64,000 nucleotides of DNA from Synechococcus sp. CBW1108 (GTDB lineage Bacteria; Cyanobacteriota; Cyanobacteriia; PCC-6307; Cyanobiaceae), in NCBI RefSeq assembly GCF_015840335.1, contig NZ_CP060395.1:1116001-1180000 (forward strand), in the 5' to 3' direction. The notes under the pieces are model-generated. The model was not told the origin of the DNA, did no database searches, and saw only the letters and a list, made by a program, of their open reading frames with translations. Positions 41,935 to 52,894 of this stretch are shown here, in pieces. Position 1 is the first letter of the stretch. Each line of letters begins with the position of its first letter. The translations under genes were made by a program, and so were the position numbers.

Positions 41935-42864
41935 TCAGAGCACTCGCCACCACGGCGCCGCCAGCACATCGGGGGTGAGCCATTCGACGCTGCTGCCGGT
42001 GTGCAGCAGGAGGTTTTCGAGATGGGGACCTTGCGGTTCCGATCCGGCCAGATGCAGAGCGATGCCGGTGTCGCCCCAGTACAGCTTTGGCGCCTTGATC
42101 AGCCGCTTGGTGCGATTCACCGCATAGGCCGGCAGGCGCACCAGCAGGTAAGAAGTTTCCAGCAGGTTCAGCCAGCGGTGCACCGTGGGTTGCGGCAGCG
42201 CCACGTCGCGCCCCAGCTCGGTCTGGTTGAGGAGCTGCCCCAGGCGCAGGCAGGCCGCCTGCATCAGCCGGCGGAAATCCGGCAGTGAGCTGATCGTGGC
42301 GAGGTCCTGCAGGTCGCGCTCGAGATAGGTGCGCACGTAGCCGTCAAACCAGATGGCGCGCTCAGCCGGTCTGGCCAGCTCGAGGGCCGGTGTGGGAAAG
42401 CCGCCCCGATACGCCAGTGCACACCAGTCCTCCTCGTGCCCGTCCCCGGCGGCGAGCAGGTCGCGCCATCCTTCATCGGGCGTGTCGAGCAGCTCCTCCC
42501 AGCGGCCGGCGAGCGATTCGGAAACATGCCGCATCAGGAGCAGATTCGCCGAACCGGTTAGCAGGAAGCGACCAGCGCTGCGGTTCCGGTCGAAGGCCCG
42601 CTTCACGGCGCTGAGCAAACCTGGCTCGCGCTGCACCTCGTCGAGTGTTATCGGCCCATGGCCTCCCACCAGCGCCTCTGGATCGCGCCTGGCGGCATCG
42701 AGCACGTCGAAGTCGTCGAGCGTGCGCTAGAGCCGTTCACCTTGAACGAGCTGTTCGACCAGGGTGCTCTTACCGGTCTGCCGCGCAGCCGTGACGACCA
42801 CCGCCGGCATCACCGCCAACCGATCGGCGAGGGCGCCGCTGAGCAGACGGGGAAGAGAATTCAC
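41935..42864 (-). pseudogene. AAA/DUF4143 ATPase with nonsense codon and internal deletion
   Basis: From GTG 42864 the frame reads VNSLPRLLSGALADRLAVMP and a Walker A TAARQTGKSTLVEQL, then hits TAG after VQGERL, where family members have Tyr. It goes on as RTLDDFDVLDAARRDPEALV, GPITLDEVQREPGLL (Walker B), RFLLTGSANLLLMRH and DUF4143 text (YWGDTGIALHLAG). The end jumps from GPHLENLL to LHTGSSVEWLTPDVLAAPWW, so about 70 residues of the DUF4143 nuclease-like core are lost. Such ATPases are common, often beside TA genes; this one is inactive. Confidence 0.85.
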
Positions 42865-43067
42865 GCAGTGGATGGATTTCATTCATTACATGAATGATAA
42901 GTGTGCGGCCGGGGGCCACTCCGCAAGGCAGTTTCCCGATAGCTGCAGCGCTCCTATCTCCCTGGGCTGCAACAGTCGGGAGTTGCTGATCGCCCTGCGG
43001 CGCGGAGGGATCTGCGGCCACCACTGACTAGATTCCAGCCACGCAACCCGCCACAACCCAGGGCCCG

Positions 43068-45026
43068 ATGGTGCTCGCCAATTCCACCGGCACCTGGACT
43101 GCAGCCGACGGCGCCGCCCTCTACGGCCTCGATCGCTGGGGCGATCCCTATTTTTCGGTGAACGATCGCGGCCACGTGATCGTGCAGCCCAGGGGAGAGC
43201 GGGGCGGCTCCCTCGACCTGGTGGATCTGGTGGAGGAGCTTCAGGGCCGCGACCTATCGCTGCCCCTACTGATCCGCTTCGACGACATCCTCGAAGACCG
43301 GCTGGAGCGCCTGCATGGCGCCTTCGAGCGCGCCATCGCCCAATACAGCTACGGAGGCCGCTACCAGGGCGTGTTTCCGGTCAAGTGCAACCAGCAGCGC
43401 CACGTGGTGGAGCAGCTGGTGGAGAGCGGCCGGCGCTGGCACTTCGGGCTCGAAGCAGGCAGCAAGGCCGAGCTGCTGATTGCCCTCTCCCTGCTCGACG
43501 ACCCCGACGCCCTGCTGATCTGCAACGGGTACAAAGACAGCCGCTACATCGAGACGGCGATCCTGGCCCGGCGCCTCGGCCGTCAGCCGGTGGTGGTGAT
43601 CGAGCAGGCCGATGAGGTGGCGCGGATCATCGCCGCCAGCCGGGAGCTTGGCGCCGCTCCCCTGATCGGCATCCGCGCCAAGCTCTCGGCCCGCAGCACT
43701 GGCCGCTGGGGCAGCTCGGTGGGGGAGCGGGCCAAATTCGGCCTGTCGGTGCCCGACTTGCTGGCCACGGTGGAAGCCCTGCGGGCCGCCGACCTGCTCG
43801 GCGAGCTGCGCCTGCTGCACTTCCACGTCGGCAGCCAGATCAACGACATCGCCGTGCTCAAGGACGCCCTGCAGGAGGCGGGCCAGATCTACGGCGAGCT
43901 CACCCGCCTGGGGGCGCCCATGGGCTACCTCGACGTGGGTGGGGGCCTGGGCATCGACTACGACGGCAGCCGCACCGCCAGCGCCGCCTCCACCAACTAC
44001 TCGCTGCAGAACTACGCCAACGACGTGGTGGCCACGGTGAAGGAGTGCTGCCAGCCCCACGGCATCGCCGTGCCCACCCTGGTGAGCGAGAGCGGCCGGG
44101 CGATCGCCAGCCACTTCTCCGTGCTGGTGTTTGACGTGCTCGGCGCCGGCGGCCAGCCGGGAGTGGTGCCGCCAGCCCAGGCGGGAGAAGCCCTTATCCT
44201 GCGCAACCTACGCGACACCCACGCCGGCATCACGGCACCGGGTGGGGGCCCAGACGCCCTTCAAGAGGCCTGGAACGACGCCCTCAAGTTCAAGGAGGAC
44301 GCCCTAGCCGCCTTCCGCCTGGGTTACCTCAGCCTGCCGGAGCGGGGCCTGGCCGAGCAGCTCACCTGGGCCTGCTGCCAGGCGATCGCCACCCGCCTGG
44401 GCTCGCTCCCCACCGGCACCGCCATCCCCCAGGAGCTGCAGGCCCTGCCAGCCGCCCTGGCCGCCACCTACTACGCCAACCTCTCGGTGTTCCGCTCGGC
44501 CCCCGACACCTGGGCCATCGACCAGCTGTTTCCGGTGCTGCCGATCCAACGGCTCAACGAACGGCCTCAAAGGCTGGGCAACTTTGCCGACCTCACCTGC
44601 GATTCGGACGGCAAAATCGCTCGCTTCATCGATCCGGACGGGCGCTCCGGGAGGGGTCAGGTAAAACCGCTGCTGGAGCTGCACGGCCTACGGCCCGGTG
44701 AGCCCTATTGGATCGGCCTGTTTCTGGGCGGCGCCTACCAGGAAGTGATGGGCAACCTGCACAACCTATTCGGCAGCACCAACGCCGTTCACCTGCGGCT
44801 CAAGGCCAGCGGCGGCTACCAAATCGACCACGTGGTGCGTGGTAACACCAACGCCGATGTGCTGGAGGCCATGGAGCACGACCCCCAGCTGCTGCTCGAG
44901 CGGCTACGGATCGCCAGCGAGGCAGCGATCGGTCGGGGCCAACTGGGAATCAGCGACGCCCGCCGCCTGATGGCCCACCTGGAGGCCAGCCTGCGCCAAA
45001 CCACCTATTTACAGCCCTGGGCTTGA
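43068..45026 (+). CDS. speA: biosynthetic arginine decarboxylase
   Basis: SpeA makes agmatine from arginine, the first step of polyamine synthesis, with PLP and Mg. The 652-residue length is typical. The PLP lysine is in YQGVFPVKCNQQRHVVE, the glycine-rich phosphate-binding part is YLDVGGGLGIDYDGS, and substrate-side motifs include TLVSESGRAIASHFSVLVFD. The C-terminal half includes VFRSAPDTWAIDQLFPVLPI and LFLGGAYQEVMGNLHNLFGS. The start MVLANSTGTWTAADGAALYG follows a short leader of 43 bases after the last unconserved frame. The following DUF3307 gene is only four bases away, so they probably form an operon. Confidence 0.97.
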   Translation: MVLANSTGTWTAADGAALYGLDRWGDPYFSVNDRGHVIVQPRGERGGSLDLVDLVEELQGRDLSLPLLIRFDDILEDRLERLHGAFERAIAQYSYGGRYQGVFPVKCNQQRHVVEQLVESGRRWHFGLEAGSKAELLIALSLLDDPDALLICNGYKDSRYIETAILARRLGRQPVVVIEQADEVARIIAASRELGAAPLIGIRAKLSARSTGRWGSSVGERAKFGLSVPDLLATVEALRAADLLGELRLLHFHVGSQINDIAVLKDALQEAGQIYGELTRLGAPMGYLDVGGGLGIDYDGSRTASAASTNYSLQNYANDVVATVKECCQPHGIAVPTLVSESGRAIASHFSVLVFDVLGAGGQPGVVPPAQAGEALILRNLRDTHAGITAPGGGPDALQEAWNDALKFKEDALAAFRLGYLSLPERGLAEQLTWACCQAIATRLGSLPTGTAIPQELQALPAALAATYYANLSVFRSAPDTWAIDQLFPVLPIQRLNERPQRLGNFADLTCDSDGKIARFIDPDGRSGRGQVKPLLELHGLRPGEPYWIGLFLGGAYQEVMGNLHNLFGSTNAVHLRLKASGGYQIDHVVRGNTNADVLEAMEHDPQLLLERLRIASEAAIGRGQLGISDARRLMAHLEASLRQTTYLQPWA

Positions 45027-45030
45027 ACAA

Positions 45031-45369
45031 ATGGATTGGTCCCTGCCGGAGCTGGTGCTGATGCTGGGCTTTGCCCATTGCCTCTGCGACTTTCCCCTGC
45101 AGACAGACAAGATGGCCATCGGCAAATGCCCCGGCTGCGGCCAGGTGGGTGTGGCCTGGGGCTACTGGATGGCCAGCCACTGCGGTACCCACGCCCTGGC
45201 TGTGGCCCTGATTACGGGAATGCCCTGGCTGGGGGCAGCTGAATTTGTAGCCCATTTCCTCATCGACCTACTCAAATGTCGCAAGCTGATCAATCTCGCC
45301 ACAGACCAAAGCCTCCATCTGCTCTGTAAAGTTAGCTGGGCAAGCTGCAGCCTGGCGCTGATCTCATAA
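45031..45369 (+). CDS. DUF3307 family small membrane protein
   Basis: The 112-residue product has DUF3307 hallmarks: AHCLCDFPLQTDKMAIGKCP near the start (HxxxDFxLQ), HCGTHALAVALITGMPW in the middle and FVAHFLIDLLKCRKLINLAT with the HxxID and tail LHLLCKVSWASCSLALIS. Two or three membrane segments are likely. The function of the family is unknown. It lies four bases after speA and 15 bases before the first channel gene. Confidence 0.85.
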   Translation: MDWSLPELVLMLGFAHCLCDFPLQTDKMAIGKCPGCGQVGVAWGYWMASHCGTHALAVALITGMPWLGAAEFVAHFLIDLLKCRKLINLATDQSLHLLCKVSWASCSLALIS

Positions 45370-45384
45370 CCATGGCCGGCTGAA

Positions 45385-46857
45385 ATGGTCAATCTGGGAG
45401 TCCTGATGACAGCCCTGGGCTTGGTGATCCTGCTAGTAGCCCTATGGCTGATCTGCAGGCGCACAAAGCTGGCCCCGGTGCCCCTACGCCTACCAGGCCT
45501 GGCGATCCTGATCTGGATAGTGCACGCCAGCCTGCCGGCAAGCATTGCAGCGTCGGAGAATAAACTCTGGCTGGATTTAACCCTCCATCTGGGCCAAAGT
45601 TATGCGGCCCTGCAACTGGCGTTCTGGCTGACGCTGGAATTACCGGCTCCGATCAGCTGGTGGCCCCATCCGCCCAAGATCCTGCGCGACCTCGGCGCCC
45701 TGACCATCGGCGCCGCCCTCACCCTGATCGTGCTGCAGAGAGCGGCCGATATCAACGTGGTCGGCCTGGTGACCACATCAGCCATTTTGACGGCCGTTAT
45801 CGGCCTGGCGGCCCAGGAGGCTCTAAAAGACTTGTTTGCAGGAATCATGCTGCGGGTCGACAGCCCGTTTGAAGAAGGCGATTACCTCGAGCTCGGCGAT
45901 GATGTCAACGGTTGGGTAGTTTCCCTGACCCTGCTGAGCACACGCCTGCGCCATGTTCACGGTGCCTTAATAACGCTGCCAAACAGCATGATGTGGCAGA
46001 AAAACATGCGGCGCTTTAGCCCCAAAGGGCCGATCGCGCGGGAACTGCACATCAATCTCGACAGGGAACTACCACCGAACCAGGCGACTGAGCTGCTGCT
46101 AAAAGTGGCGGAAAGCTGCCCGAGTGTGCTGAAAAACCCAGCGCCGGAAGCAATTGTCTATGCCTATCACGACTACGCCAACACCTACGAACTTGAGGTT
46201 TGGCAGGAAGATCCGACCGACTTGGGCTACGACGAACTGAGGGGGGAAGTGCTCAGCCAGATCTGGTATGCCCTCGAGCGCATAGATCAACGGGTGCCCT
46301 ATCCGATTACGGAATTCAAAAGACGCCTGGGTAGCTCAGGACCGGAGAGCCCTGTCAAATTCGATCTGGAAGATCGCATTGCAATTCTGGCCAAGAGCCC
46401 CCTGTTCGGCCAACTTACCGAAAGCCAGCTTGGCGGAATCTCCAGACTGACACGTTGCATCCGATTTGGCCAGGGGGAGAAAATAATCGTAGAAGGCGAT
46501 GAAGGTAACACCCTCTACCAGATTGTTAGCGGCGAGGTTGCAGTTATAAAGAAAATGCAAGACGGTGAATTGCGCGAGCTTGCCCGCCTCAGCGCCCCGG
46601 CAATTATCGGCGAGATGAGTGTTTTCAACGAGGAGCCCCGCAGTGCCACAATTGAAGCATTGGGGTCCTGTGTGGTGCTGGAAGTTGAACGCGACGACCT
46701 GCGCCCACTCCTGCAGCATGAGCCGAAAGTGCTGGAGATGCTTGCTGCTGTGATTAGCCAGAGGAGGGCAGAATTACTGAAGCTCAGCTCTGAAACCAAG
46801 CTCCAACAGGAGGGCTCCCTGCTCAGCAAGATGCGAATGATGTTCCTGGGCCTATAG
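45385..46857 (+). CDS. MscS-type channel with C-terminal cyclic-nucleotide-binding domain
   Basis: The 490-residue protein has N-terminal membrane segments (about residues 5-25, 31-50, 65-85, 100-125), then the MscS pore/beta region with VTTSAILTAVIGLAAQEALK, DYLELGDDVNGWVVSLTLLS and TLPNSMMWQKN, and a cytoplasmic part up to about 330. Residues 350-470 form a cNMP-binding domain: FGQGEKIIVEGDEGNTLYQI and the phosphate cassette IGEMSVFNEEPRSATIEA with its Arg. Such fusions give channels gated or modulated by cyclic nucleotides. It precedes cheA by about 115 bases on the same strand and is 50% or so like the second channel at 56.7 kb. Confidence 0.9.
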   Translation: MVNLGVLMTALGLVILLVALWLICRRTKLAPVPLRLPGLAILIWIVHASLPASIAASENKLWLDLTLHLGQSYAALQLAFWLTLELPAPISWWPHPPKILRDLGALTIGAALTLIVLQRAADINVVGLVTTSAILTAVIGLAAQEALKDLFAGIMLRVDSPFEEGDYLELGDDVNGWVVSLTLLSTRLRHVHGALITLPNSMMWQKNMRRFSPKGPIARELHINLDRELPPNQATELLLKVAESCPSVLKNPAPEAIVYAYHDYANTYELEVWQEDPTDLGYDELRGEVLSQIWYALERIDQRVPYPITEFKRRLGSSGPESPVKFDLEDRIAILAKSPLFGQLTESQLGGISRLTRCIRFGQGEKIIVEGDEGNTLYQIVSGEVAVIKKMQDGELRELARLSAPAIIGEMSVFNEEPRSATIEALGSCVVLEVERDDLRPLLQHEPKVLEMLAAVISQRRAELLKLSSETKLQQEGSLLSKMRMMFLGL

Positions 46858-46974
46858 GGGTTTTGAGAAGCATGGGCTCTGATTGCCGTGGCAGGCAAAG
46901 CCCGTTATAACAAGGAAAATATTAAGGTCACGGAGCACGCCTATGGGCGATATTCGTGCTGATTGGTGCTGCCC

Positions 46975-49080
46975 ATGGCCCTGCTGGATGAGTCAACGGA
47001 GGAGCTGCTGCAGGAGATTGCCCTTGAGCTCGCCTTTGTTCAATCAGGCGGCCAGAGCAGCATTGCTGCGCTGATCACCTCCCTAGGCAAACTCCAACAA
47101 ATCGCAGCCGCCCAAGGAAGGGAAAAGGCACTGCAATTAAGCAGGGAACTGGGTGGCTGGCTTGTGGAGCTTGAAGCCCGTGGCACGGCCCTGGATGCAG
47201 GGGAACTGGAGGCGCTCCAGCAAAAATACCAGCCCCTTGAGAAGGCACTCTATGCCGAAGCAAACAAAACCGAAGCTGGATTTACAATCAATCTAGAAAG
47301 CCAGGACGACCTCGAACTACTCAATGAATTCTGCAACGAAGGCAAAGATCTGCTTTCACAGGTAGAACAAGGTGTGCTGGTTTTAGAAGAGGATCCCGCC
47401 CACAGGGAAACCCTAAACCAGGTATTTCGCGCCTTTCACACCTTCAAGGGCGGTGCTGGATTCCTGGGGCTCGAGCCCATCAAAGACCTAGCCCACAACC
47501 TGGAATCTCTCCTCGATGCGGCAAGGCAAAATAGTCTTGTCATTGACAGACATGTCATCAACCTGATCCTGGCTGGGGGGGATGCCCTGCGCAAGTTTGT
47601 GGATGGGATAGAGCAAACAATCCGTAGCGACAACAAAACGGCCCCAATCATCGTACCGACAAGGGAGCTGATCGAAAGGGTGCGGAGCACCCTCGATGGC
47701 AATCCTGGTGAGGTGACGGTCGAAAAGCCCGGCGAAACAAGCATGCTGGCCAGTGAACCGCCCAGTGAGCCCGCCAACGAAGCGAAAATCATTCCACCAA
47801 TAGCCGAAATCAATAAGCCAATCCCTGCCACAGCCAAGGAAATAGAGGAGCCACAGACAAAGCCGAGCCCAAAACCAAAGGCGGCCAACCTCAGTAACTT
47901 TGTCAAGATTGATACCCAGAAGCTCGACGCCCTGATCGACCTGGTGGGGGAACTGGTGATAGCTAAATCGATGGTGGTGGAGCACCCGGTGGTGGCTGGG
48001 CAGCAATCGGAGGAGCTCTCGCGGGAACTGAGGCAGCTTTCACGAATTGCCGCCGACCTACAGCGCAATGCAATGTCGTTGCGAATGGTGCCGATCCGAA
48101 CCACCTTCCAAAAGATGAACCGCCTTGTTCGCGATTTAGCAAATAGCCAAAACAAGCAAATCTGCCTGGTTACCAAGGGCGAAGATACTGAGTTGGATCG
48201 CAACATCGTCGAAGCCCTTGCCGAGCCGATGATTCACATGTTGCGCAATTCAATTGACCATGGTATAGAGCACCCCGCCGAGAGAGAAGGCCTGGGCAAG
48301 TCAGCTGCAGGAAAGATTGAAATTGAAGCCTGTCACCAGGCCGGTGGCATCTTGATCAGAATTGAAGATGATGGTCGCGGCATTGATCCTGCTCGGGTAC
48401 TGGCAAAGGCAAGGGAAAGGGGCATTGTCGACACCGATTTCAATGGCAACACCAATGAAATCCTTAGCCTAATCTTCGAACCCGGCTTCTCTACGGCTGA
48501 AACAGTTACCGATGTCTCCGGCAGGGGCGTCGGCATGGATGTAGTGAGGGGAAGTATCTCCAGGCTGCGAGGAAGGATCGACGTGCAATCGGTGGTTGGC
48601 AAAAGCACAACCTTCAGCATTTATCTACCCCTGACACTGGCCATCATCGACGGTATGCTGGTGGGAGCTGGCAATCAACGCTTTATCATCCCAACCCTTT
48701 CGATTCAGGAATCGTTCAAGCCCACAGCAAGCATGCTGTCAACGCTTAAGGGACGGGGACAACTTGTAAATTTACGCGGAAGATTGATACCCATGATCAG
48801 TCTTTGCCAAAAGCTAAAAATCGACAGCGGCTCAGCCGACCCCTCCGAAGGCATTATCCTGATCATCAACTCTGGCGGTCAAGCCAAAGGCCTACTGGTA
48901 GACCATCTCATTAGTAAACAAGAAGTTGTTATCAAACCGATGGGCGAGACCCTCCAAAGCCAACCCGTTTATTCCGGGGCGGCAATCATGGGAGATGGAC
49001 GGGTGGCGCTAATCCTCGATCCGGATGCTCTGGGTCGCAGCGAAAGCCCTAGGACAGAATCCCCTAGTTTAAGTAATTAA
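46975..49080 (+). CDS. cheA: chemotaxis-type histidine kinase CheA (no P2 domain)
   Basis: The kinase of the array, about 701 residues from the ATG at 46975; a TTG four codons upstream is an alternative. Domains: an unusual N-terminal helical part (1-95), Hpt with phosphorylatable His in [16 protein letters not shown] (about residue 155), a Pro-rich linker (200-305) where a CheY/CheB-binding P2 domain would be, dimerisation (305-375), HATPase (375-520; [34 protein letters not shown]) and a CheW-like P5 domain to the end. The lack of P2 and of cheY suggests phosphotransfer straight to the receivers of CheB and the cyclase. The 100 bases upstream have AT-rich blocks (TTATAACA) that could be a promoter. 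Confidence 0.93.
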   Translation: MALLDESTEELLQEIALELAFVQSGGQSSIAALITSLGKLQQIAAAQGREKALQLSRELGGWLVELEARGTALDAGELEALQQKYQPLEKALYAEANKTEAGFTINLESQDDLELLNEFCNEGKDLLSQVEQGVLVLEEDPAHRETLNQVFRAFHTFKGGAGFLGLEPIKDLAHNLESLLDAARQNSLVIDRHVINLILAGGDALRKFVDGIEQTIRSDNKTAPIIVPTRELIERVRSTLDGNPGEVTVEKPGETSMLASEPPSEPANEAKIIPPIAEINKPIPATAKEIEEPQTKPSPKPKAANLSNFVKIDTQKLDALIDLVGELVIAKSMVVEHPVVAGQQSEELSRELRQLSRIAADLQRNAMSLRMVPIRTTFQKMNRLVRDLANSQNKQICLVTKGEDTELDRNIVEALAEPMIHMLRNSIDHGIEHPAEREGLGKSAAGKIEIEACHQAGGILIRIEDDGRGIDPARVLAKARERGIVDTDFNGNTNEILSLIFEPGFSTAETVTDVSGRGVGMDVVRGSISRLRGRIDVQSVVGKSTTFSIYLPLTLAIIDGMLVGAGNQRFIIPTLSIQESFKPTASMLSTLKGRGQLVNLRGRLIPMISLCQKLKIDSGSADPSEGIILIINSGGQAKGLLVDHLISKQEVVIKPMGETLQSQPVYSGAAIMGDGRVALILDPDALGRSESPRTESPSLSN

Positions 49081-49081
49081 C

Positions 49082-50788
49082 ATGAATTTGAATGTCAAGC
49101 TTCTAATCAAGGCCAACGCTGCCCTGCTGACCGTGGCCCTAGTAGGCGAGGTCGCACTATTGACCATCCTGACTCGGCCCATGTGGATCAACCAGCGGCT
49201 ATATGAAAAAATTGTTGACCACCACGACCTAGCAGGAGATCTTCAGCCGTCCCCCTTTGAGCTCCTCGGCCTGCGTGGCGAGGTCGCTCGAGCCCTTCTA
49301 TCAATCAAAAACTCAGGACAGAATGAGCCTGCCCAGATTGCCACAAACCCGGCAATCAGAACCCTAGCACAGTATTACCGCGAGAGAGTCACTAAGTTCA
49401 GAGATCGACAGCAACTCTGGCTTGAAAATCCAAACTTTGAGCCCGATCTGCAGAATAAGTTTCGCAGCTGGACTAGTGGAGTCAGCCAGGAATACCTGAA
49501 TGCCATCGGCAACAACCTTATCCCCGCCCTACAGGCAGGAAATCTAAAACGGGCTGCAGAAGTCGACCGGAATTTAGATGCTATCTATCGAGAACACCTC
49601 TCCGGCCTCGCCGGCGTAATAGGTACTAACAAGGCCGAAATTCAGGAACACGAAGCCGAAGCAGACAATGGCATCAGGGCAGCCACCCTCTGGATAATAT
49701 TTAGCACCTTGGCCCTACTGGGATTGGGTTATTTCACCCTCTACCTTATGCAAAAAGTTGCCGTAACTCCACTGAGCAAGATTGCAGGCGAGCTGGGCGA
49801 CGGCGCCGACCAATTCATTGAGGCCACCAGCAGTGTGGCAAACGCGAGCTATGAAATCGCAACCGGGGCCAGGCAGGTGGCAAATTCCAGCCTGCAGATG
49901 GCCCAGGGTGCCTCAGAGCAGGCGGCTGCTATTGAAGAAACCAGTGCCTCGCTTGAGCAGATGTCGAGCATGATCCATTCCTCCGCCAGAAATGCCGATC
50001 ACGCCAAAACCCTGGCGGGCGAAGCCCAGGCAAGCGCCAGCCTGGGTAACACCAGTCTTGAGGCGATGGCGGTAGCCATGGGGGCAATTGAGAAATCTAG
50101 CAACGAAGTTGGCAAGATTGTAAAAAGTATCGACGAGATTGCCTTCCAAACCAATATCCTTGCCCTCAACGCAGCCGTAGAGGCGGCACGGGCTGGCGAG
50201 GCAGGCTCGGGCTTTGCTGTAGTAGCAGAAGAAGTGCGGTCTTTAGCGCAAAGGAGTGCGGCAGCCGCCCACGAATCCTCCCAGAAGATTGAGGCATCTA
50301 TATTAAGTAGCAGGGAAGGGGCGCGCTGCCTAGACGGGGTGGGCGATTCCTTCGCCAAAATTAGTGACAAAGTTAAACATACCGATTCCCTTGTATCTGA
50401 AATTAGCTTGGCCACTAAAGAGCAAGCCCAAGGCATTGAGCACATCACCACGGCCCTACAGGAAATGAGCAAGGTTGCCCAAGACAACTTGTCTTCAATT
50501 GAAGAGATGAAAAGGGCTGCCGAACAAAGCGCAGGCGCCAGTCAGCAGATTGTTGGCGCAGCCGAACAAATGCGCAGCCAAGCCATGAGACAACACGAAA
50601 TAACGGCAGACTTAAAAATAGTAATTGATGGCACCACCAGCTCCCCATCTAGCCATAGCAAACACACCCACCTAAGCCAAGCCAAGCCGCGCAGGGTTCT
50701 GGGGACACAGCCGCAGCCATCATCCGCGCTGCATCAGGGGCAAAGCCAGGCGGAATCAAACTATGATGAGCACTTCAGTGATTACTAA
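49082..50788 (+). CDS. methyl-accepting chemoreceptor 1
   Basis: The 568-residue receptor has a membrane segment at 9-31, an extracytoplasmic helical sensor (32-197), a second membrane segment ([20 protein letters not shown]), only a short degenerate HAMP-like stretch, then a coiled-coil signalling domain. Adaptation region [20 protein letters not shown] and the tip [20 protein letters not shown] then [15 protein letters not shown] are canonical. After a 35-residue flexible linker it ends in [11 protein letters not shown], very like the end of receptor 2. That tail may dock CheR/CheB. It starts one base after cheA. Confidence 0.92.
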   Translation: MNLNVKLLIKANAALLTVALVGEVALLTILTRPMWINQRLYEKIVDHHDLAGDLQPSPFELLGLRGEVARALLSIKNSGQNEPAQIATNPAIRTLAQYYRERVTKFRDRQQLWLENPNFEPDLQNKFRSWTSGVSQEYLNAIGNNLIPALQAGNLKRAAEVDRNLDAIYREHLSGLAGVIGTNKAEIQEHEAEADNGIRAATLWIIFSTLALLGLGYFTLYLMQKVAVTPLSKIAGELGDGADQFIEATSSVANASYEIATGARQVANSSLQMAQGASEQAAAIEETSASLEQMSSMIHSSARNADHAKTLAGEAQASASLGNTSLEAMAVAMGAIEKSSNEVGKIVKSIDEIAFQTNILALNAAVEAARAGEAGSGFAVVAEEVRSLAQRSAAAAHESSQKIEASILSSREGARCLDGVGDSFAKISDKVKHTDSLVSEISLATKEQAQGIEHITTALQEMSKVAQDNLSSIEEMKRAAEQSAGASQQIVGAAEQMRSQAMRQHEITADLKIVIDGTTSSPSSHSKHTHLSQAKPRRVLGTQPQPSSALHQGQSQAESNYDEHFSDY

Positions 50789-50798
50789 GGCAGGGGAG

Positions 50799-51320
50799 AT
50801 GGCAATAGACGACATAGCCGTATACAACGATCTTCCTGAGGCGGGAAAGTTCCTTAACTTCCAGCTGGGCCAAGAACGCTATAGCCTCGCCGTAGCAGAG
50901 GTGCGGGAGATTATTCGGCTTTGCCCGATCACCCCGGTGCCGCGAATGCCTGAACATTTTCTCGGCGTAATTAATCTCCGCGGCAAGATTGTGCCAGTTA
51001 TTGATTTGCGCCAGCGCCTCCATTTGCCCGGCTCGGAAGCAAAAGAGCGGGCCTGCATTATCGTTGTGCATCACCACACCGCCGCAAGCCCAGACCAATT
51101 AGTCGGACTGCAGGTAGACCTAGTAGACGAGGTGGTATTTATTGAACAAAGCGCCATCGAACCCGTACCAGACTTTTGCGACACGGTTGACAGCAAATTC
51201 ATTCAAGCGATGGCCAAGTATAAAGATTCAGTTCTAGCAATTCTCAGCGTCGCTGAACTTCTCAAAGATGCCGGCAACCTCCAAGCCACTCCCGCCTTGG
51301 CACCGGAGCAAGACCAATGA
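50799..51320 (+). CDS. cheW: CheW adaptor
   Basis: CheW couples receptors to CheA. From the ATG at 50799 ([20 protein letters not shown]), 173 residues with CheW text [40 protein letters not shown] and [15 protein letters not shown]. An in-frame ATG at 50763 would overlap receptor 1 by 26 bases and add residues coded by its conserved tail; AGGGGAG directly before 50799 supports the later start. The stop overlaps receptor 2 by four bases. Confidence 0.92.
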   Translation: MAIDDIAVYNDLPEAGKFLNFQLGQERYSLAVAEVREIIRLCPITPVPRMPEHFLGVINLRGKIVPVIDLRQRLHLPGSEAKERACIIVVHHHTAASPDQLVGLQVDLVDEVVFIEQSAIEPVPDFCDTVDSKFIQAMAKYKDSVLAILSVAELLKDAGNLQATPALAPEQDQ

Positions 51321-52894
51321 AGCTCAATCTAAAAGTTCTAATTCGGGCCAATGCTGCCCTGGTAACAGTCGCATTAGTTGGCGAATTAATAGCTAGCACC
51401 ATTCTCAGCAGAACGATCTCGATCAACAGCCCTGCCTACGAAAAAATTGTTGCCAGCAAAGATTTAATAGCAGACATATTGCCGCCACCAAACTACATTA
51501 TCGAGCTGCATTATTACGTTACCCGGGCCATGCTGGATGCCAGCAACAGCGAAAATGGGAAGACTGTGTCCGGATCGGCGAATATTTCAAGGCTTAGCAG
51601 TGCCCTGCCAAGGCTTCAGCAAGCCTATGAAGAGAGGCTCAAATATTGGACTGCTAACAAGTATGTCACCGAAGAAGAACGATTTTTGCTGACCAAAGAC
51701 TCAAACACCCCGGCCAGCAGCTACATAAACTTAGTCGGCTCAAGCCTGCTGCCAGCGCTGACTTCAGGCAACAGGCAGACCGCTTTGGCGGTATTTAAGG
51801 AGCTAGACAGACTGTTCTATGAGCACAGCGAAATGAATGCTAAGCTGGTCGACATTTCTAACCGGGAAATCATTAACAGCGAGCAGGAAGCCGCCGCCAG
51901 CGCCCAGCGGGCAAACCAAATCCTGCTGCTGATCACTCTTCTGCTGCTGGCATCAGCCTATACAGTGCTCTATCTGATGCAAAGGGATTTCGCCAGCCCT
52001 TTGGATAGGATTGTCAATGATCTTGGCAAGGGCTCAGGGCGCTTCCTCCAGGTTTCCAATCAGATTGCCGACTCCAGCAATCAGCTGGCCCAGGGCGCAA
52101 GTGAGCAGGCCAGTGCCATTGAAGAAACCAGTGCCTCCCTGGAGGAGATGTCAAGCATGATCCACTCCTCAGCCCGCAATGCTGATCACGCTAGAACTTT
52201 AGCCAGCGAATCCCAGCTCAGTGCCAGCGAGGGCATGGCCAGCATGAAGGAGATGACCGAAGCCATGGCCGCAATAGAGCGCTCAAGCAATGAGGTTGTC
52301 AAAATTGTTAAAAGCATTGATGAGATCGCCTTTCAAACAAACATTCTTGCCCTCAATGCTGCCGTAGAAGCTGCCAGGGCTGGGGAAGCCGGTGCGGGTT
52401 TTGCGGTAGTGGCCGAGGAGGTTCGCTCCCTGGCCCAGCGCAGTGCGGCCGCGGCCAACGAATCAGAAACCAAGATCGAGGCATCGATCAAAAGCAGTCG
52501 TCAAGGGGCCCAATGTTTAACTGGTGTGGGGGAATCATTCAGCCGAATTGGCAGCAAAGTTCAGGAAACTCACAACCTTGTTTCCGAAATTGCCCTGGCA
52601 ACCAAAGAGCAATCCCAGGGCATTGAGCAAGTCACTATTGCCATTCAGGAAATGAGCAAAGTGGCCCAATCCAGCGCCATCAATACAGAGCAAATCGCCA
52701 GCGCAGCCGAAGAAATGCGCCAGCAAGCATCGATGCAGCAGCAGACCGCTGGAGCGCTGCGTGCGGTGATAGATGGCTCCTCAAACGAGCTGGCCAGTGA
52801 GCTGGATGGCAAAAATAGTTCGGCAAAACCAGAACCAACCGGCCCGCAAGATCGGCCAGATTCCAATTTAGATGAGCATTTTAGCAACTACTGA
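51317..52894 (+). CDS. methyl-accepting chemoreceptor 2
   Basis: The 525-residue receptor shares its plan with receptor 1: membrane segment 9-31, helical extracytoplasmic sensor (32-190) of different sequence, a second membrane segment ([20 protein letters not shown]), no clear HAMP, and a matching signalling domain ([40 protein letters not shown]). It ends in [11 protein letters not shown] after a short linker. Similar signalling parts with divergent sensors suggest that the two came from duplication and sense different cues. It overlaps cheW by four bases and cheR by one. Confidence 0.92.
   Translation: MKLNLKVLIRANAALVTVALVGELIASTILSRTISINSPAYEKIVASKDLIADILPPPNYIIELHYYVTRAMLDASNSENGKTVSGSANISRLSSALPRLQQAYEERLKYWTANKYVTEEERFLLTKDSNTPASSYINLVGSSLLPALTSGNRQTALAVFKELDRLFYEHSEMNAKLVDISNREIINSEQEAAASAQRANQILLLITLLLLASAYTVLYLMQRDFASPLDRIVNDLGKGSGRFLQVSNQIADSSNQLAQGASEQASAIEETSASLEEMSSMIHSSARNADHARTLASESQLSASEGMASMKEMTEAMAAIERSSNEVVKIVKSIDEIAFQTNILALNAAVEAARAGEAGAGFAVVAEEVRSLAQRSAAAANESETKIEASIKSSRQGAQCLTGVGESFSRIGSKVQETHNLVSEIALATKEQSQGIEQVTIAIQEMSKVAQSSAINTEQIASAAEEMRQQASMQQQTAGALRAVIDGSSNELASELDGKNSSAKPEPTGPQDRPDSNLDEHFSNY

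Noticed and set aside
43266-44114. 282-codon minus-strand frame opposite speA
   Set aside because: It is a shadow of speA codon bias without recognisable domains.
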